A stretch of 64,000 bases of DNA from Gigaspora rosea (lineage: Eukaryota; Glomeromycota; Glomeromycetes; Diversisporales; Gigasporaceae). The position numbers were made by a program, and so were the translations under genes. The notes under the pieces are model-generated. The model was not told where the DNA came from, did no database searches, and saw only the letters and a program-made list of their open reading frames with translations. Location: contig QKWP01001083.1 of the NCBI GenBank assembly GCA_003550325.1, forward strand, positions 7,394-71,393, given 5' to 3'. Shown piece by piece: positions 22,721-34,274 of the stretch. Position 1 is the stretch's first letter, and each line of letters starts with the position of its first letter.

Positions 22721-22835
22721 AAAAAAAAAAAATAAACAAAAAAAAAATAAAGCAAGTGAAAAAAAATCTTTGTTTATATATGATTGTCAATCGTTAAAAT
22801 GATTGGCTAATCATATAGAGTCGCCATTGTTATTT

Positions 22836-23300
22836 TGTCTTAACTTTTATATGTAGCTATGATATACGATTATTTTAAAAAATGGTTTTACTAAATCACA
22901 CCACTGGTACTCAACACCACAATGATTTTCACCAATCAAATTTTTAAATGCAGTATAACATAAAGATCAGGTGTAACATAAAATTTTTTGTTGTTTTGCT
23001 TTTTTTTTAAAAAAATACCTTCTAACTCAAAATTTTATCTATAAAACCACCTTTTTTTTTAAAAAAAAACCCCTTGCGAAATTTTACTATATACTATGCC
23101 TCACCCTAACCCTAACTATTGCTCTACTTAACATATATCAACTTTAGCTTTTGTTTACTTTTTTAATATTGATCTTTATATTACACTGCATACTGGTGTT
23201 TAACATCACTGGTTTGATTTATAATTACTGCTAAAAAAAATTTAAAAAATTTTTTTTAAAATAATCGTATATCGTAGCTACATATAAGTTAAAATTATCT
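22836..23300. repeat. Nested foldback element (about 465 bp)
   Basis: The outer arms of about 48 bp contain CTATGATATACGATTATTTT on the left and the inverse of the right arm with CTACGATATACGATTATTTT. An inner pair is TGCAGTATAACATAAAGATC (22951) against the inverse of 23170-23190. The interior holds module copy B. Non-coding. Confidence 0.75.
22940..23125 (+). repeat. CCAAT-GATCAGGTGTAAC module, copy B
   Basis: CACCAATCAAATTTTTAAA, GATCAGGTGTAACATAAAA, TCTATAAAACCACC, CCCCTTGCGAAATTTTAC, CACCCTAACCCTAAC, in the same order as copy A. Confidence 0.7.
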
Positions 23301-23330
23301 AAAGTAAATCGATAAAAATAATATAAGTAA

Positions 23331-23555
23331 AGTTGTTCAGGGTGGGTATAAAATTATATATACTATAAAATTTTGAGATAATTTGAATAAAATCTTATTA
23401 ATACACTTTTATAATTTATGATCAAGTTAAAACAATTTAATTTTTTTAATTTTTTTTTGCCTAAACATAAATTGTAAAGCGTAATAATAAAATGTTATTC
23501 AAATTATTTGAAAATTTTAGGATATATGTAATTTTGTCTCTTGAACAATGTTATT
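23331..23555. repeat. MITE with 65-bp inverted arms
   Basis: The left arm from GTTGTTCAGGG to TTTGAATAAAATCTTATT is matched by the inverse of the right arm from CATTGTTCAAGAG. About 225 bp, non-coding. Confidence 0.7.
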
Positions 23556-23580
23556 TAGAGAATTTTTTAATTTACTTAGT

Positions 23581-23640
23581 ATAATTTTAACTTTTATATG
23601 TAGCAATTATAATCAATTATTAAAAAAACAAATTTAAAAA
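23581..23640 (+). repeat. Solo arm related to the 22836 element
   Basis: AATTTTAACTTTTATATGTA followed by GCAATTATAATCAATTATT resembles the outer arm of 22836-23300. No partner arm is nearby. Confidence 0.5.
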
Positions 23641-23749
23641 ATTTTACTTGTTAAAAAATAATAATTAATAGCTTAAAAAAATATTTATAATAATAAAATA
23701 ATTAATTCAAAATATTATAATAATAATGTGATTATTTAGGGGTAGTTTT

Positions 23750-23905
23750 ATATAGATGATAAATAAAAAATTGTGATAGTGATTATAATGCAAATGTGCT
23801 TATATAGAGGTGAAAATTATAGTAAAAAGGTTGGTAAACTTACAAAAGTGATTATATTGGTTTTGTGACTATACAGAGGGTGACTATATGGAGGTTTGAC
23901 TGTAT
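23750..23905 (-). repeat. Tc1/pogo-like element end
   Basis: On the minus strand the end reads TACAGTCAAACCTCCATATA, then GTCACCCTC and several further GTCAC/ATCAC words. This is the usual style of Tc1/mariner-pogo termini. The matching left end was not found. Confidence 0.45.
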
Positions 23906-24999
23906 TTTAAATAAGAACACAATTTTAATATTTCATTTATCATATTTATTTAATAGGTCGTTATAAATCAGTTACACTTTAAACTTAACTAGCTTTCAGT
24001 TGTTTTGTAAGTATTATAATAACAATTATTATATTATATATATGAATACATACTGTATAGTAAGCACTTATTTTATTTTCTATTACATACTTTATACAGT
24101 ACGGAATACAATAAAAAAAGTGCAAGTTGAAGCTATGTGATAAAAGAATTATTCTATACTATTATTGTTCCAAGTCATTTCTGAATTTACTTCAATTCTG
24201 AATTGAAACGTGTTTTTTTTCGATTTTCTCAATCATCAATTCGCAATTGAGAATCAATATAAATTTAAAATGATACAAAACATTATAATAATAAGGGGTT
24301 TCAGAATTAAAGTTCGCAAATCTTATTTTGTTAAAACAAGAAGACATATTTATTATCAAATAAGAGATGTACAAATCAAATCTTATTTATTTTTTAATTA
24401 AAATTCGAATACACTTATTTATATAACCTTCATTATTATAAATTATTTTATTGTTAATTGATACTATTTCTAATATCATTTTATTATTATTAAATAGTTT
24501 GTTGATCTGCATAATAAAACAAATTTTTACTTATTTTGTCAAATGGGAGTCTTTAAGTACTCCCATTTCATTTTTCAATTTCAAAATTTTGATATACAAA
24601 TAAAATTTTTAAACTCTTATTTATTTCTGAAATATGCCTGGATCTCTTTGTCTGGCCAATAATGACACCTGACAACTATATAAGTTTTAGAATAGAATAT
24701 ACAAAGTACAAACTTCATGCATAAATCATTTTTTTATATTGATCAATATAGAGTTACTTTATTTGATTGATGCATTATTAATGTAAATATCTGATCTGGA
24801 TATAACCATTATCCTTTTATTTGAATAGAATATAAAACTGGTTATTAGAATATGTTAAAGATTACAACTTTTCAGATAAAGAAAAGTTATCCAGGGGACA
24901 TTAAAAATAAAGAGAAAGAGGTGATGTTAATGAAAAACTTAACTTTAAATGGCTTTAGATAGGCTTTAGATAGTAATATAATAAGCAATCGTTGGTTAC
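23906..24999. other. AT-rich, no gene; one perfect hairpin
   Basis: Only a 10-bp perfect stem at 24541-24568 (AAATGGGAGT, 8-nt loop, ACTCCCATTT) and short palindromes near 24190 stand out. Confidence 0.5.
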
Positions 25000-25555
25000 C
25001 CATCATTAACCCAGGTTTAACCCAGGATGGGTTGGGTTGAGTTGGGTCAGACCTGGGTCAGGGTTGATATGAGGCAGATCAGACCTAGGTCAGGTTTGGT
25101 ATGAGGTGGGTCAGACCTAGGTTGGGTTTGATATGAGGCAGATCAAACTTAGATTGGGTTTGAAATGAGGTGGGTCAGACCTGAGTTGGGTTTTGACCCA
25201 AGTGGGTAGTGTTCCGCAGACCCAATCCAAGATCTGGATCCGATCCAGACCCGTACTCGTTGAATCCCAAAAATTAAGGATTCAGATTCGGTCTGTCAGA
25301 TTCAGATCTATATAAAAACCCGAAAAAATCTGAAAAGATCCGATCCTTCATATGTAAAGAGTTCTTCAGATCCGGTCAGGATCCGGATCCGTATATTTAA
25401 ACAATGATTCGAATCTATACTTGGACCCGATTGGAAATTTCAGATCAGATTCGGATCTTTAAAAATATCCGTCCGATCCGATCCATGCAGAACACTACAA
25501 GTGGGTCTGACCCAGATAGGTTCAAACCTGACCCAACCTGGCCCATTAAGATCTC
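25000..25555. repeat. Decayed non-autonomous element with GGGTCAGACC motifs
   Basis: Repeated GGTCAGACCTAGGT/TGGGTTGGGTT words on the left side continue as TCTGACCCAGATAGG after the nested element. They look like hAT-type subterminal repeats. Termini are not certain. Confidence 0.5.
25207..25497. mobile_element. Nested non-autonomous hAT, 291 bp, perfect TSD CAAGTGGG
   Basis: The ends TAGTGTTCCGCAGACCC and inverted TAGTGTTCTGCATGGATC are flanked on both sides by CAAGTGGG (25199-25206, 25498-25505). The interior is full of GGATCCGGATC-like words. It is inserted inside the older element 25000-25555. Confidence 0.85.
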
Positions 25556-26157
25556 TAGCGTTCAAATTTTAGTATATTTAAAAAGATGATGAAAAATCCG
25601 CAACTTTGACAAAAAATATAAAAATATTTAATGAAGAACAAAAAAAACTAATAATAAAGCATAAAACATTTTTTGGTTTGTTTTTTTTATATACAAATAA
25701 TGCTACTTTTTTTTGTTATTTTTATTTTATTTTTTAATAAAAATATTATTATTATTTTGCTTTATTTTTGTAATTTTTAAATTTTTTAAAACATAAAATT
25801 ATTAATAAATTATAGAGAATTGCTAATCTTAACCGGAGGGAATTTTCCTGTTACACAAGTCCAAATCGACCAATAAAATTATAAAAACAATTTCATATTT
25901 ATTATTATTTATAATATATATTTATTTTATATTTATTTACATAATGTGAATACTAATCTAACCATAATCCCGCACTACCCTTACCCTAACCATAACCCCA
26001 TCCCTTTCGCCTAATACTAGCCTAACCCTAATCCCACACTACATCCCTTTAACTAATCTCATCCTATCCTAACCTACTACTTAACCCTAACTTCGCTACT
26101 AATCACCATACAATCCTCTAATTCTATATTACCATTAATCTTAATCTCTGTGGATTT

Positions 26158-26840
26158 AGCAGCAGTTTACTAGTCGAATCAGCACTGATTTTGGCACTGA
26201 TAATGAACATAAATTCAAGTGCCACCATGATAACGATACAGATTAGCTATTAAAACGTATATTTACATAAGTAATCAATATAAGACAAACAAGCTAACTG
26301 CATATGAAGCAAAATTGTATAGAATTTTTTTGTTAAAACACACAAGGAAGCTTCATCATGTAATCATGAGATATTGTTTTTTTTTTTAAAAAAATCCTTA
26401 CTGACCTTTCACTCTCCACGAAACGAGCCAACATGTGTAAGTTACAAATACGTATCATCTGAACGCGCCATTTCATATGACATGATATTACATGCAGGTT
26501 TTGTAGCAGTTTACTAGTCGAATCGGCACTAATTTGGCACAGATAATGAACGTAAATTCATGTGCCACTGCGATAACGATATGGATTAGCTATTAAAACA
26601 TAAATTTATATAAGTAATCAATATAAGATGAACAAGTTATTTGCAAATGAAACAAAATTTTGTAAGGAGATTTTTTGTTAAAACACACAAGGAAGCTTCA
26701 TTATGAAATCATGAGATATCGCTCCTTTTAAAAAAAATCCTTTACTGACCTTTCGCTCTTTACGAAACAAGCCAACACATGTAGTATATACATACATATC
26801 ATCTGAACGTGACATTTTATATAACGTGATATTACGTGCC
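26158..26840 (+). repeat. Tandem duplication, two units of about 340 bp
   Basis: Unit 1 (26158-26495) and unit 2 (26505-26840) both run from GCAGTTTACTAGTCGAATC through AAAACACACAAGGAAGCTTC to GATATTAC(A/G)TGC. Identity is about 85% by eye. Confidence 0.85.
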
Positions 26841-27054
26841 ACCCTTTGTCATAATGCAGTGCCATTTGAAAACGTTCTTGTGCATACCACAAGATCTGGC
26901 TATTTCGAGCATTCCCAATACTGCGCATTAGTAAAAAAATTCTTTAAAATTTTGATACATATAGTACCTACTAACCCTTACTTAACAGTCAATCATATTT
27001 TGTTGCCCCAATTCTTGTAGAATCCTGTAGAAATCGTCCCATAGTAAATAACTA

Positions 27055-27190
27055 CTCTAAATCTAACAGAACCTCTAACCCTAACCCTAAATCAAAACTA
27101 AACCTAAACTAAATTTAACCCTAACCCTAAATCTTACAGAACCTCTAACCTTAACCTTAATCAAAACTAAATCTAACCCTAACCCTAAAT
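27055..27190 (+). repeat. Interstitial CCCTAA-like array
   Basis: Four blocks with CCCTAACCCTAAATC, alternating with ACAGAACCTCTAACC and AAAACTAAACC. Telomere-like but irregular and internal. Confidence 0.6.
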
Positions 27191-27194
27191 CTAA

Positions 27195-27350
27195 GGGGAG
27201 TAACAAAAATCAGATGATTTTTTAGGGGGGAGGGGGGTAAAAAAAGTTAAAATTATATATAAGAACCTGACTATTTATATATTAAGGAAGAGGGAGGGGG
27301 GTAGGCCTCTGATAAAAAATAATCAGGTGATTAATGACACTGCCCTAACT
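27195..27350 (+). repeat. GGGGAGTAACAAAAATCAG module, copy 2
   Basis: Plus-strand copy of 16670-16815. GGGGAGTAACAAAAATCAGA, G-rich block, AAGAACCTGACTATTTATAT, then AATCAGGTGATTAATGAC. Confidence 0.75.
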
Positions 27351-27469
27351 AGTCAAATATCATGTAACAGATCGCTGAAGAGTCCTACACAAAAGAAAAA
27401 AAGTGATGCCTATTTAACGAGATCAGCAGCGCGTCAAAAATGGCAACACGAAGATAATTACGATTCTAC

Positions 27470-27870
27470 TATACAACAACTCCAGCGACAACTTTAACGA
27501 AGGCACCACTGACAAACAAAAACCTGAACAGAAAAAGAAAAAAATTAATAACCGGCAATAACAACAGCAATATTGACAAGCTGAAAACCAACATACGATG
27601 ATTTACAAGCGACATCACAGCTATAACAAGCGATAACACCAAAATATAACAACCCAAACAAACAAAGTAGCTACAAACGTAGACACCAAAAATGAGAACA
27701 CCAAAAACAATGACACCGAAGAGCGACGAAAACAAAGAGAGATAGTACCGAAAAAACAACAACACCGAGAATGACAACACCGAAGAGCGATGACAACAAA
27801 GAGAGATGGCACCGAAAAACGACAATGCCGAAGACAACAATACCGAAAAGCAATGACACTGAAGAAATCA
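27470..27870 (+). repeat. Low-complexity ACA/GAC tract
   Basis: Irregular repetition of GACAACACCGAAGAGCGA-type words. The opposite strand gives a long Phe/Leu/Ser-rich frame that is compositional, not a recognisable protein. Confidence 0.5.
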
Positions 27871-28204
27871 ACACTGTATTAAAAAAAAAGTAGCGATTAA
27901 TCCACTAATAAAAAAGAAAAAAATATAAACAAAAAAAAAAAGATGTAGATCAGTGATCTAGTGATCTGGGTATTTATGTACTGTAGATCACTGATCTGTG
28001 TAATAGACCATAGGTAAATTAGATTTGCAAATCTGTGTACGGAAAATTCCCCTGGTTAAATGTAGTTATTCTCTAAATTATATATGTATTTATTATATAA
28101 TATTGATTAAAAATATCAAGAACTCTTTCTAATGATTACTTGTACCCAAAATTCCCAACTTTTTTTAAAATTTAATACAAATGGAATACGAACTTGAGAA
28201 AAAA

Positions 28205-28590
28205 CTATAAGACGGCATTTATTATTAGGTAAAGATTATAGACTATCTGCTAGTAGCTTTAGAGTTCATTACTTACTGCAGAAATGACACTTGTTGTTTA
28301 GAGACAAAGCTTATAGACTGTTTGCTGACAAGCTCAGAGTTTATTACTCACTAACAAGAAAAAGTACTTGGTTTGGCGTCCAAAGAGACATAGAAGTGAA
28401 TATGAAATTTTTAAGAAAAAATAAAACTATGCTCCTTAAAGAACTACAAGTGAAATATTTGGTGTTGGTAGCTTTCTCGAAATTTCAACAAAAGTGGGCT
28501 TTTCGGCATACCCTCTCCAAAAGATCAGTAGTGATTACTCTGTTCAAATTGGGAAAGCACCTACTATATTGGAATTTAGGTCAAGAGTAA
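28205..28590 (+). other. Unrecognised possible coding remnant with an internal duplication
   Basis: An open frame from ATG 28291 to stop 28590 gives 99 residues starting MLFRDKAYRLFADKLRVYYS, followed by a more complex region (WFGVQRDIEVNMKF). Upstream in the same frame, past one stop, a partner segment reads LLGKDYRLSASSFRVHYLL, so about 80 bp are tandemly duplicated at protein and DNA level. Duplication with conserved spacing of Tyr-Arg-Leu hints at a real coding past. No splice structure, start context or family was recognised. Confidence 0.3.
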
Positions 28591-28675
28591 ATTTTGAAGA
28601 CAAAATAAACAATGAATGATATGTGAGGTCTTTTTGAGAAAACTATTTAGTAAAATTTCCTAGTAGAATATTCTA

Positions 28676-28875
28676 GGATATTCTTTTTTCTTTTTCTTTT
28701 TTTCTTTCCTTTCTTTTTTGTTTTTTCTTATTTTTTTTTTTCTTTTCTTCTATTATATGTATCTCGGACTGCTTTCTTTTTTTTTTGCTTTTTTCATCTT
28801 GTCCTTTTTTAATTAGTTTTTCATCTAGGTTGTATAGCTCTCTCTCACTTTATTTTTTCCTTTATTTTTGTACCC
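28676..28875 (+). repeat. Pyrimidine-rich tract
   Basis: About 200 bp of TTTCTTTT runs. Low complexity, no gene. Confidence 0.6.
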
Positions 28876-28974
28876 TTTATACCCCTTCGTATATTTTGTT
28901 TTTGTTTCTTCTATTTAGATATTAGTTAGTAAACTGTTTTACCAGAACCTAGGTGAAAGAAGTGTTTAAAAAAA

Positions 28975-29045
28975 AAGGTGGTCATGACAGTGTCATAATG
29001 AGCTAATGATCTAGCAATAAAGGAATTTGAAACCAATCCCAGCAA
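28975..29045 (+). ncRNA. Possible tRNA-like SINE head
   Basis: GTGGTCATGACAGTGTCATA then AGCTAATGATCTAG, followed 15 bp on by TTTGAAACCAATCCC, loosely A-box/B-box spaced. It does not fold as a proper tRNA by eye. Low confidence. Confidence 0.2.
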
Positions 29046-29290
29046 TAGTGAAGCTAATTCTATTCTAACAGGTTATGAACAGGTACTTTGAGTAACTGGA
29101 TGAGCTGTTTTTTAAATATAAGGCTAATAGTGAAACTGGGGTAGTAATAGCATTTGATAATGTAACTAACCCATATTCATAAATAAAAAATAGTATGATC
29201 ACTAGGCTAATATTAAAAACAATATTGATTAAAAATATATATTTAATTTAAAAATAAAATATATCAATATATAATATTGGAATTTATTTT

Positions 29291-29992
29291 ATAGCACTAT
29301 AGCATTGTAATGCTATCTCTTAAACCGTATTCTAGGCAAATTTGCCTGGAATTTTTAGAAATATTTACAATTTTTTAAATAAAATAAAATTTTATTAAGA
29401 ATATAGGGTATACTTTATTTATAGAATATTTTCTTTAAAATATATTTTATAAACTTTATTATGAAAATTTTTTAAAGTTATTAATAATCTTTAAAGTAAT
29501 AAAAGTTTAAAGTTTTTATTTTAAAATTTTTACTATAAAATTTTTCTTTAGATTTTCTTAAATTTTATATGTTCCCGTCTATAAAAAAAATTTTTACTTC
29601 TAATACAAGTCTTAATTTTTACAAGTAAATCACAAATGTTGCAATAATAAAAGTTGTAATCCTTTTTATAAACTATAATATATATTAAAAACAAGAGGCT
29701 AGAGATAATATTTATAGAGTTCGCCAAGAATTAGTAAATAATTTTTTTGGCTAAAATTTTTTTCAAAATTTGTCTATTTTTAGCTTATAAACAACTTAAA
29801 CTTTTTTTCTTATAATATAAAATTAAATACTACTATAATATAATCTTTATTTTTAAATATTATCAAAAAAAATTTTAATTAAATATTTTAAATTTTAAAA
29901 AAAGTAGATCATAAGTATATTTATAGCAATTTTCCAGGCAAATTTGCCTGGAATTGCTTACAGTTTAAGGGATAGTGCTATAGTGCTATAGT
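29291..29992. repeat. 700-bp foldback with AGGCAAATTTGCCT palindromes
   Basis: The left end CTATAGCATTGTAATGCTAT, then TTAAACCGTATTC and AGGCAAATTTGCCTGGAA, is inverted at the right (TTCCAGGCAAATTTGCC, ACAGTTTAAGGGATAG, TGCTATAGTGCTATAG). The interior is extremely AT-rich. Partial relatives are at 32128-32168 and 42330-42450. Confidence 0.7.
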
Positions 29993-30086
29993 TTTATATA
30001 TAATTTATTATATATTTTTATATACATTTAATTTAATAATTAGTGCAAACAAAAAATCTTGGGCACGTGATGATCAATAGGAAATT

Positions 30087-30290
30087 AACCAATAGCTAAT
30101 CGCTACTTAGTGTAACATAGCACAATAAGAAAAAGTCAAAGCAAACGTTTGTTTTGCCAAAGATTATTTATAACTCAAAAATCTGCATATGAAATCACTT
30201 TTAGCACTCTAACAAAAAAACTTTCTTGGACAATTTTACTACTATACTCTAATAGTACCTAATGCTAAAATAAAGCTAACTCTAATATAT
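30087..30290 (+). repeat. CCAAT-GATCAGGTGTAAC module, copy C (diverged)
   Basis: ACCAATAGCTAATCG, TTAGTGTAACATAGC, TAACTCAAAAATCTGCATAT then GAAATCACTTTTAG, CTCTAACAAAAAAACTTTC then TTGGACAATTTTACTA. Closest to copy D in the region ATTTGCATA..AAACCAC. Confidence 0.65.
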
Positions 30291-30578
30291 ATGCATTTTA
30301 ATTGTTACATGCCTGAGAATTTTTGTTGGCTATGCTGGAAAAATCATTTGTTTTTTTATAGTAAATAGTATTCATTGAATTATGTGGTAGATTGCCTCAT
30401 ATGATTGTTTTGACCATTCAAAAAACTTGGTAATAGTATTAATATTTTAAAAAAAGAGACCAACCTAATAGATACTTACCCAAAAACTAGCTCAACTCGC
30501 CAAATCAACAGCTCTTTGTAATTAAACCTATAATAGGTTTTATACTATTATAACCCACTATTAGTACATATTATTAAT

Positions 30579-30686
30579 GCAGTAGAATTATCCTAATGAT
30601 AGTTATCACAGTGCCATAACTTACTGTAACTTAGTAAGTTACAGCATTGTAGTAATGTGACAACTATCATTGAAATTCTTCTACTA
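30579..30686. repeat. 108-bp foldback
   Basis: GTAGAATTATCCTAATGATA... against the inverse of ...TATCATTGAAATTCTTCTAC. The centre is TAACTTACTGTAACTTAG followed by TAAGTTA. Confidence 0.7.
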
Positions 30687-31089
30687 TATCACTAGTACAT
30701 ACATACAAGATTTTCTGTTGTATACAATGAAAGCTTTGACTATACGAATGAACCTGTGAGACAAAAAAAGAAATACAGGTATGATGCAAGTTTTCCTGTT
30801 GCCCATGATCATGATTATGCTAATAGCCTGATAACAAAAAAATTGCAAGTACAAGAAACGAATATCTATACTATCTTGATGTATTAATAAAAAATATCAG
30901 AAATGATTTTACTTATAGGACATTCTAATACTAATTCATACAAGCCCTAAACTAGCTCTAACTTTTATAATGTTTGGTTTAATCTTGTAATGCAACTGGC
31001 TTTAAACATTCACTATTTTTATTTACTGTTAATAGTCTACAAACATATACATGTTAAAAACAATTTTGCAACTATCTAATAACTAGGGA

Positions 31090-31166
31090 GGAGAAAGTTC
31101 GAATTGTTTGAATAGGTTTAATAGATGCAGCTACTAAACCAATCCAAACTATTTTGAACTTCCCTA
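31090..31166. repeat. 77-bp foldback
   Basis: GAAAGTTCGAATTGTTTGAA then TAGGTTTAATAG. The inverse right arm is GGAAGTTCAAAATAGTTTGG then ATTGGTTTAGTAG. Confidence 0.65.
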
Positions 31167-33302
31167 CTAATAACTACACTAAACCATAACCACTAAATCT
31201 CCAATGCACTAACGACAACCCTAAATATACGCAACAACAATCCTAATCTAAATCTAATTATACACCAATAAAAAATCGAAGACAATAATATCACTATCAA
31301 AGTGATCAAAAAACTTTCTACAAAGACAATGAATGAAACTTAGTATGGTGTATTACTAACAAGGCATCAATGAAATAATACAACTCACCAGTAACATACC
31401 AGTAAAACGCCTGTAAATCTCCTACAAAAAATTAATTCCTCCAACAAGACTTAATCCTAACCCTAAAATTTCATTAAACCTGATCTTTGATCTAATTGGA
31501 TAAAGACCATGAGGGATGGGGAGCTTCCATACTTTACCAGTAATAATGATATATAAAATCAGTTCAGTTCATTTCACCAACAAAGTAATTCTGGTCATGT
31601 CCAACCCACTTCGTCAAATCTAGATATCTCATTTGACTAAGCCAAATATTGGTTTCACAAATGTATAGACCTTTATGTTGTTTTAGCCGATTGTTCTCTT
31701 GGGGCAATATCACAGACACCAACATTAACATACTAATACACAACATCAGGAAATGATGAGAATGCCAACAAATTACAACGATGCAAGAACTAGAGAAAAA
31801 ACGCTAGAAAAAAAAAAGAAAAAGCAAAGCTAGAAAAAAGTCCTATTTAGTAACAATGCTAAAAAAAAACTGACATTAACAACAAAAAAAAGTATACTTA
31901 TCTATTTTTCACCTGTAATTCAGTAACGATGCCAATAACAAAATAACGATTACTCCTTTAATGACAACATGCTGAGAACGATAACATGACACCAATGACG
32001 AAATTATCTATAGTTTAAAAAAATTTTTTTAGTATAGATACAATAAACAGAACAAAATATCTGTAATCAGGGTAGCACATTAATGCAAGGTGAAATAATA
32101 AATTATTTTTATTACATTATTATAAAAAGGTAGTACTATAGTGCTATAGCACTAAAATGCTATAGCACTATAACAATATTTCCTATGATATATAATAATA
32201 AAAAAATATAAAATTTTATATTAAATTGCAAAAATTTTAAAAAATTTTGAAATTTTGTGAAATATTGTGAAAAATATTGCAAAATATTGCAGATTTACAC
32301 AATAATATGTGAAATATTATCTCTTGCAAGATAATTAGATAGAGGTTTGCATTTTTTTATTTGGTCTATTTCACAATAATTTGTATTATATTTTGAAATA
32401 TTTCAAAATTTATTTCAAAATATTTTGAAAGAAATGTATGCTAAAATCTTTCAAAAGATTGTACATTTTTTGAAAGATTTCTATTGATTGCAATCCTTTT
32501 AAAAAATTTTGGCATACAATTTTTTTTGAAAGATTTTATATATTTATTTTGCTAATGTACTATTACTATATTATTATATTTGGAATCTATATATGTAAAA
32601 TATGTCTATATAAACCTTTTGATTAAGTTTGAGTTTGGTCTAAGTTTGAAATTTAGTAAAATTTAAAGTTTGAGTCTGGGTCTAAACCCAGACTAAACTG
32701 AACTGGACCAAATCTGAACTGGATTTAAGAGCACTATACCTATTTTAGAATTAACTAAAACAATAATACAAGAAAATTATATAAGTATTAAATAGTGATG
32801 CCTTGTTATTTATTCAACATAGGTTTTTTTTCTAAAAAAAAAAAAAAATACAAAAAATTTTTTGTTTGTAGACTTAATAAATATACTATCATTAAGTAAA
32901 CAGATATCATTTGTAAAATATGAATTGAATAAATTTAACTGAAAGTTTAGAATGATTTATTTTTTTAATAATAATTTTTTTTATGATAGCTATAAATTTT
33001 TTATATTAGGTTTGGTACAAAAAAAAAATCTAAGATCAAAAATGAATTTGCTAAGATAGCACCTTATACAAAGTCATTATTGGAAGCAATATTTGTTGCA
33101 AGAACTATGAATAGAAAAAAAAAGAACAATTAGTAAAAGTTTTTTTTTTTAAATCAAAGTGCCCACTTTGGAGATATTGGCTTTTATTTAAGATATAATG
33201 AACCATGGCATCCTATATGGAACTAACTACTAAAGTTGCTGGCTGTAAGTAATAATTATGGACATTGGGAATTACAACCTGGGTTGCAACCTTAATTACA
33301 AC
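31167..33302. other. No gene; AT-rich with simple repeats
   Basis: Contains the TATAGTGCTATAGCAC palindrome at 32128-32168, A-rich tract 31770-32000 and GTCTGGGTCTAAACCCAGAC hairpin near 32667-32688. No coding signal. Confidence 0.5.
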
Positions 33303-33511
33303 TACCGTATAGCGCAGACTACGGTACCCTGGGTACGTTACATTCCACAGGCAAATTTCAAGTTAGTACCAGGGTACAATACTAAGCGATTTTTCATATG
33401 AAAAAATTTTTTATATAGGGTATACCCTCTGGGTATTTTATATTCCACTATATAATTTTTTTGGTGAGAATACTTTGATATGGGGGGTATCGTGGTCCGC
33501 GCTATACGGTA
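33303..33511. repeat. MITE with TACCGTATAGCGC termini
   Basis: Left TACCGTATAGCGCAGACTAC, right inverse TACCGTATAGCGCGGACCAC. The ends can be read as TA target duplications, as in Tc1/mariner-type MITEs. 209 bp, non-coding. Confidence 0.75.
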
Positions 33512-33803
33512 ATACCCAAAGTTGTAATGTACTATATTGCTATAAAATGCTATAATAGTTGTAAGTGGCATAAGTGCTATAATAGGTTGTAAGTGTCATA
33601 AATGTTTGCAGTAATCCGGTTAGCTTACTAGTATTTCCAATAAACATAGTTAATTTTGTTTCTTGTTTGGTTTATTTCTAACAAGATATAGTTCAATTTG
33701 TTTGATTGCATACAAATAAAGTCTTATAATATATACATTTTTTATTAAGTAAAGTTATTTGTTATATAAGTAACATCGGCTTATGTATTACTGAACCAAT
33801 CAG

Positions 33804-34010
33804 ATTTCAGGATCTTGTATAATATAACACAATCAAACATTCAAAACAAATGTTTGTTTTATCAAAAAATCAACAAAATCGCTTATTACTCAAAATTTGC
33901 ATAGAAAACCACCTTTCAGCTCTAACAAAAAGTTTTCCTTGAGCGATTTTACTATACTCTCAAATTCCATCCATAATTTAGGTGTTAACCCTAACTCTAA
34001 ACTAACAAAA
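33804..34010 (+). repeat. CCAAT-GATCAGGTGTAAC module, copy D (diverged)
   Basis: GAACCAATCAGATTTCAGG, ATCTTGTATAATATAACACA, ACTCAAAATTTGCATAGAAA then ACCACC, CTCTAACAAAAAGTTTTCC then TTGAGCGATTTTACTA, TAACCCTAACTCTAA. Confidence 0.65.
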
Positions 34011-34274
34011 ACTAACCTTTTTGATGCAAAGATGATCTACAGGTGACACTATTACATGCATTGCATATAACTTAATTATTTTTATTTATGCATACATATC
34101 CATCGTGTAGCAAATGCTATTAAGTACAAAGTTTTTAGACAATGCTAGTCAAACTACTTACTCTATTTACATAATACCTACCCTAATCTCTACCATAAAA
34201 CCTCTACTCAAATCTAAACTTTACTCCTATTCAATGTTTCTACTAGATAATGCTAATCAAACCACTTACCTATC

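Larger units (their letters stand above)
25806..28082. repeat. Large composite foldback (2.3 kb)
   Basis: The left terminus 25806-25866 (AGAGAATTGCTAATCTTAAC, then GGAGGGAATTTTCC, then ACACAAG) is inverted at 28020-28082 with about 75% match over 55 bp. Inside are a tandem duplication, CCCTAA-like runs, one GGGGAGTAAC module and a low-complexity tract. No coding signature. Confidence 0.6.

Noticed and set aside
24541..24568. Stem-loop resembling a bacterial terminator
   Set aside because: Eukaryotic context, no gene ends nearby; treated as a plain hairpin.
27055..27190. CCCTAA-rich run as a chromosome end
   Set aside because: Irregular, internal, and flanked by unrelated repeats on both sides.
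27469..27840. Minus-strand hydrophobic 123-codon frame as a membrane protein
   Set aside because: All six frames are similarly open because the tract is low-complexity; residues are only F, L, S, V, C-type repeats.
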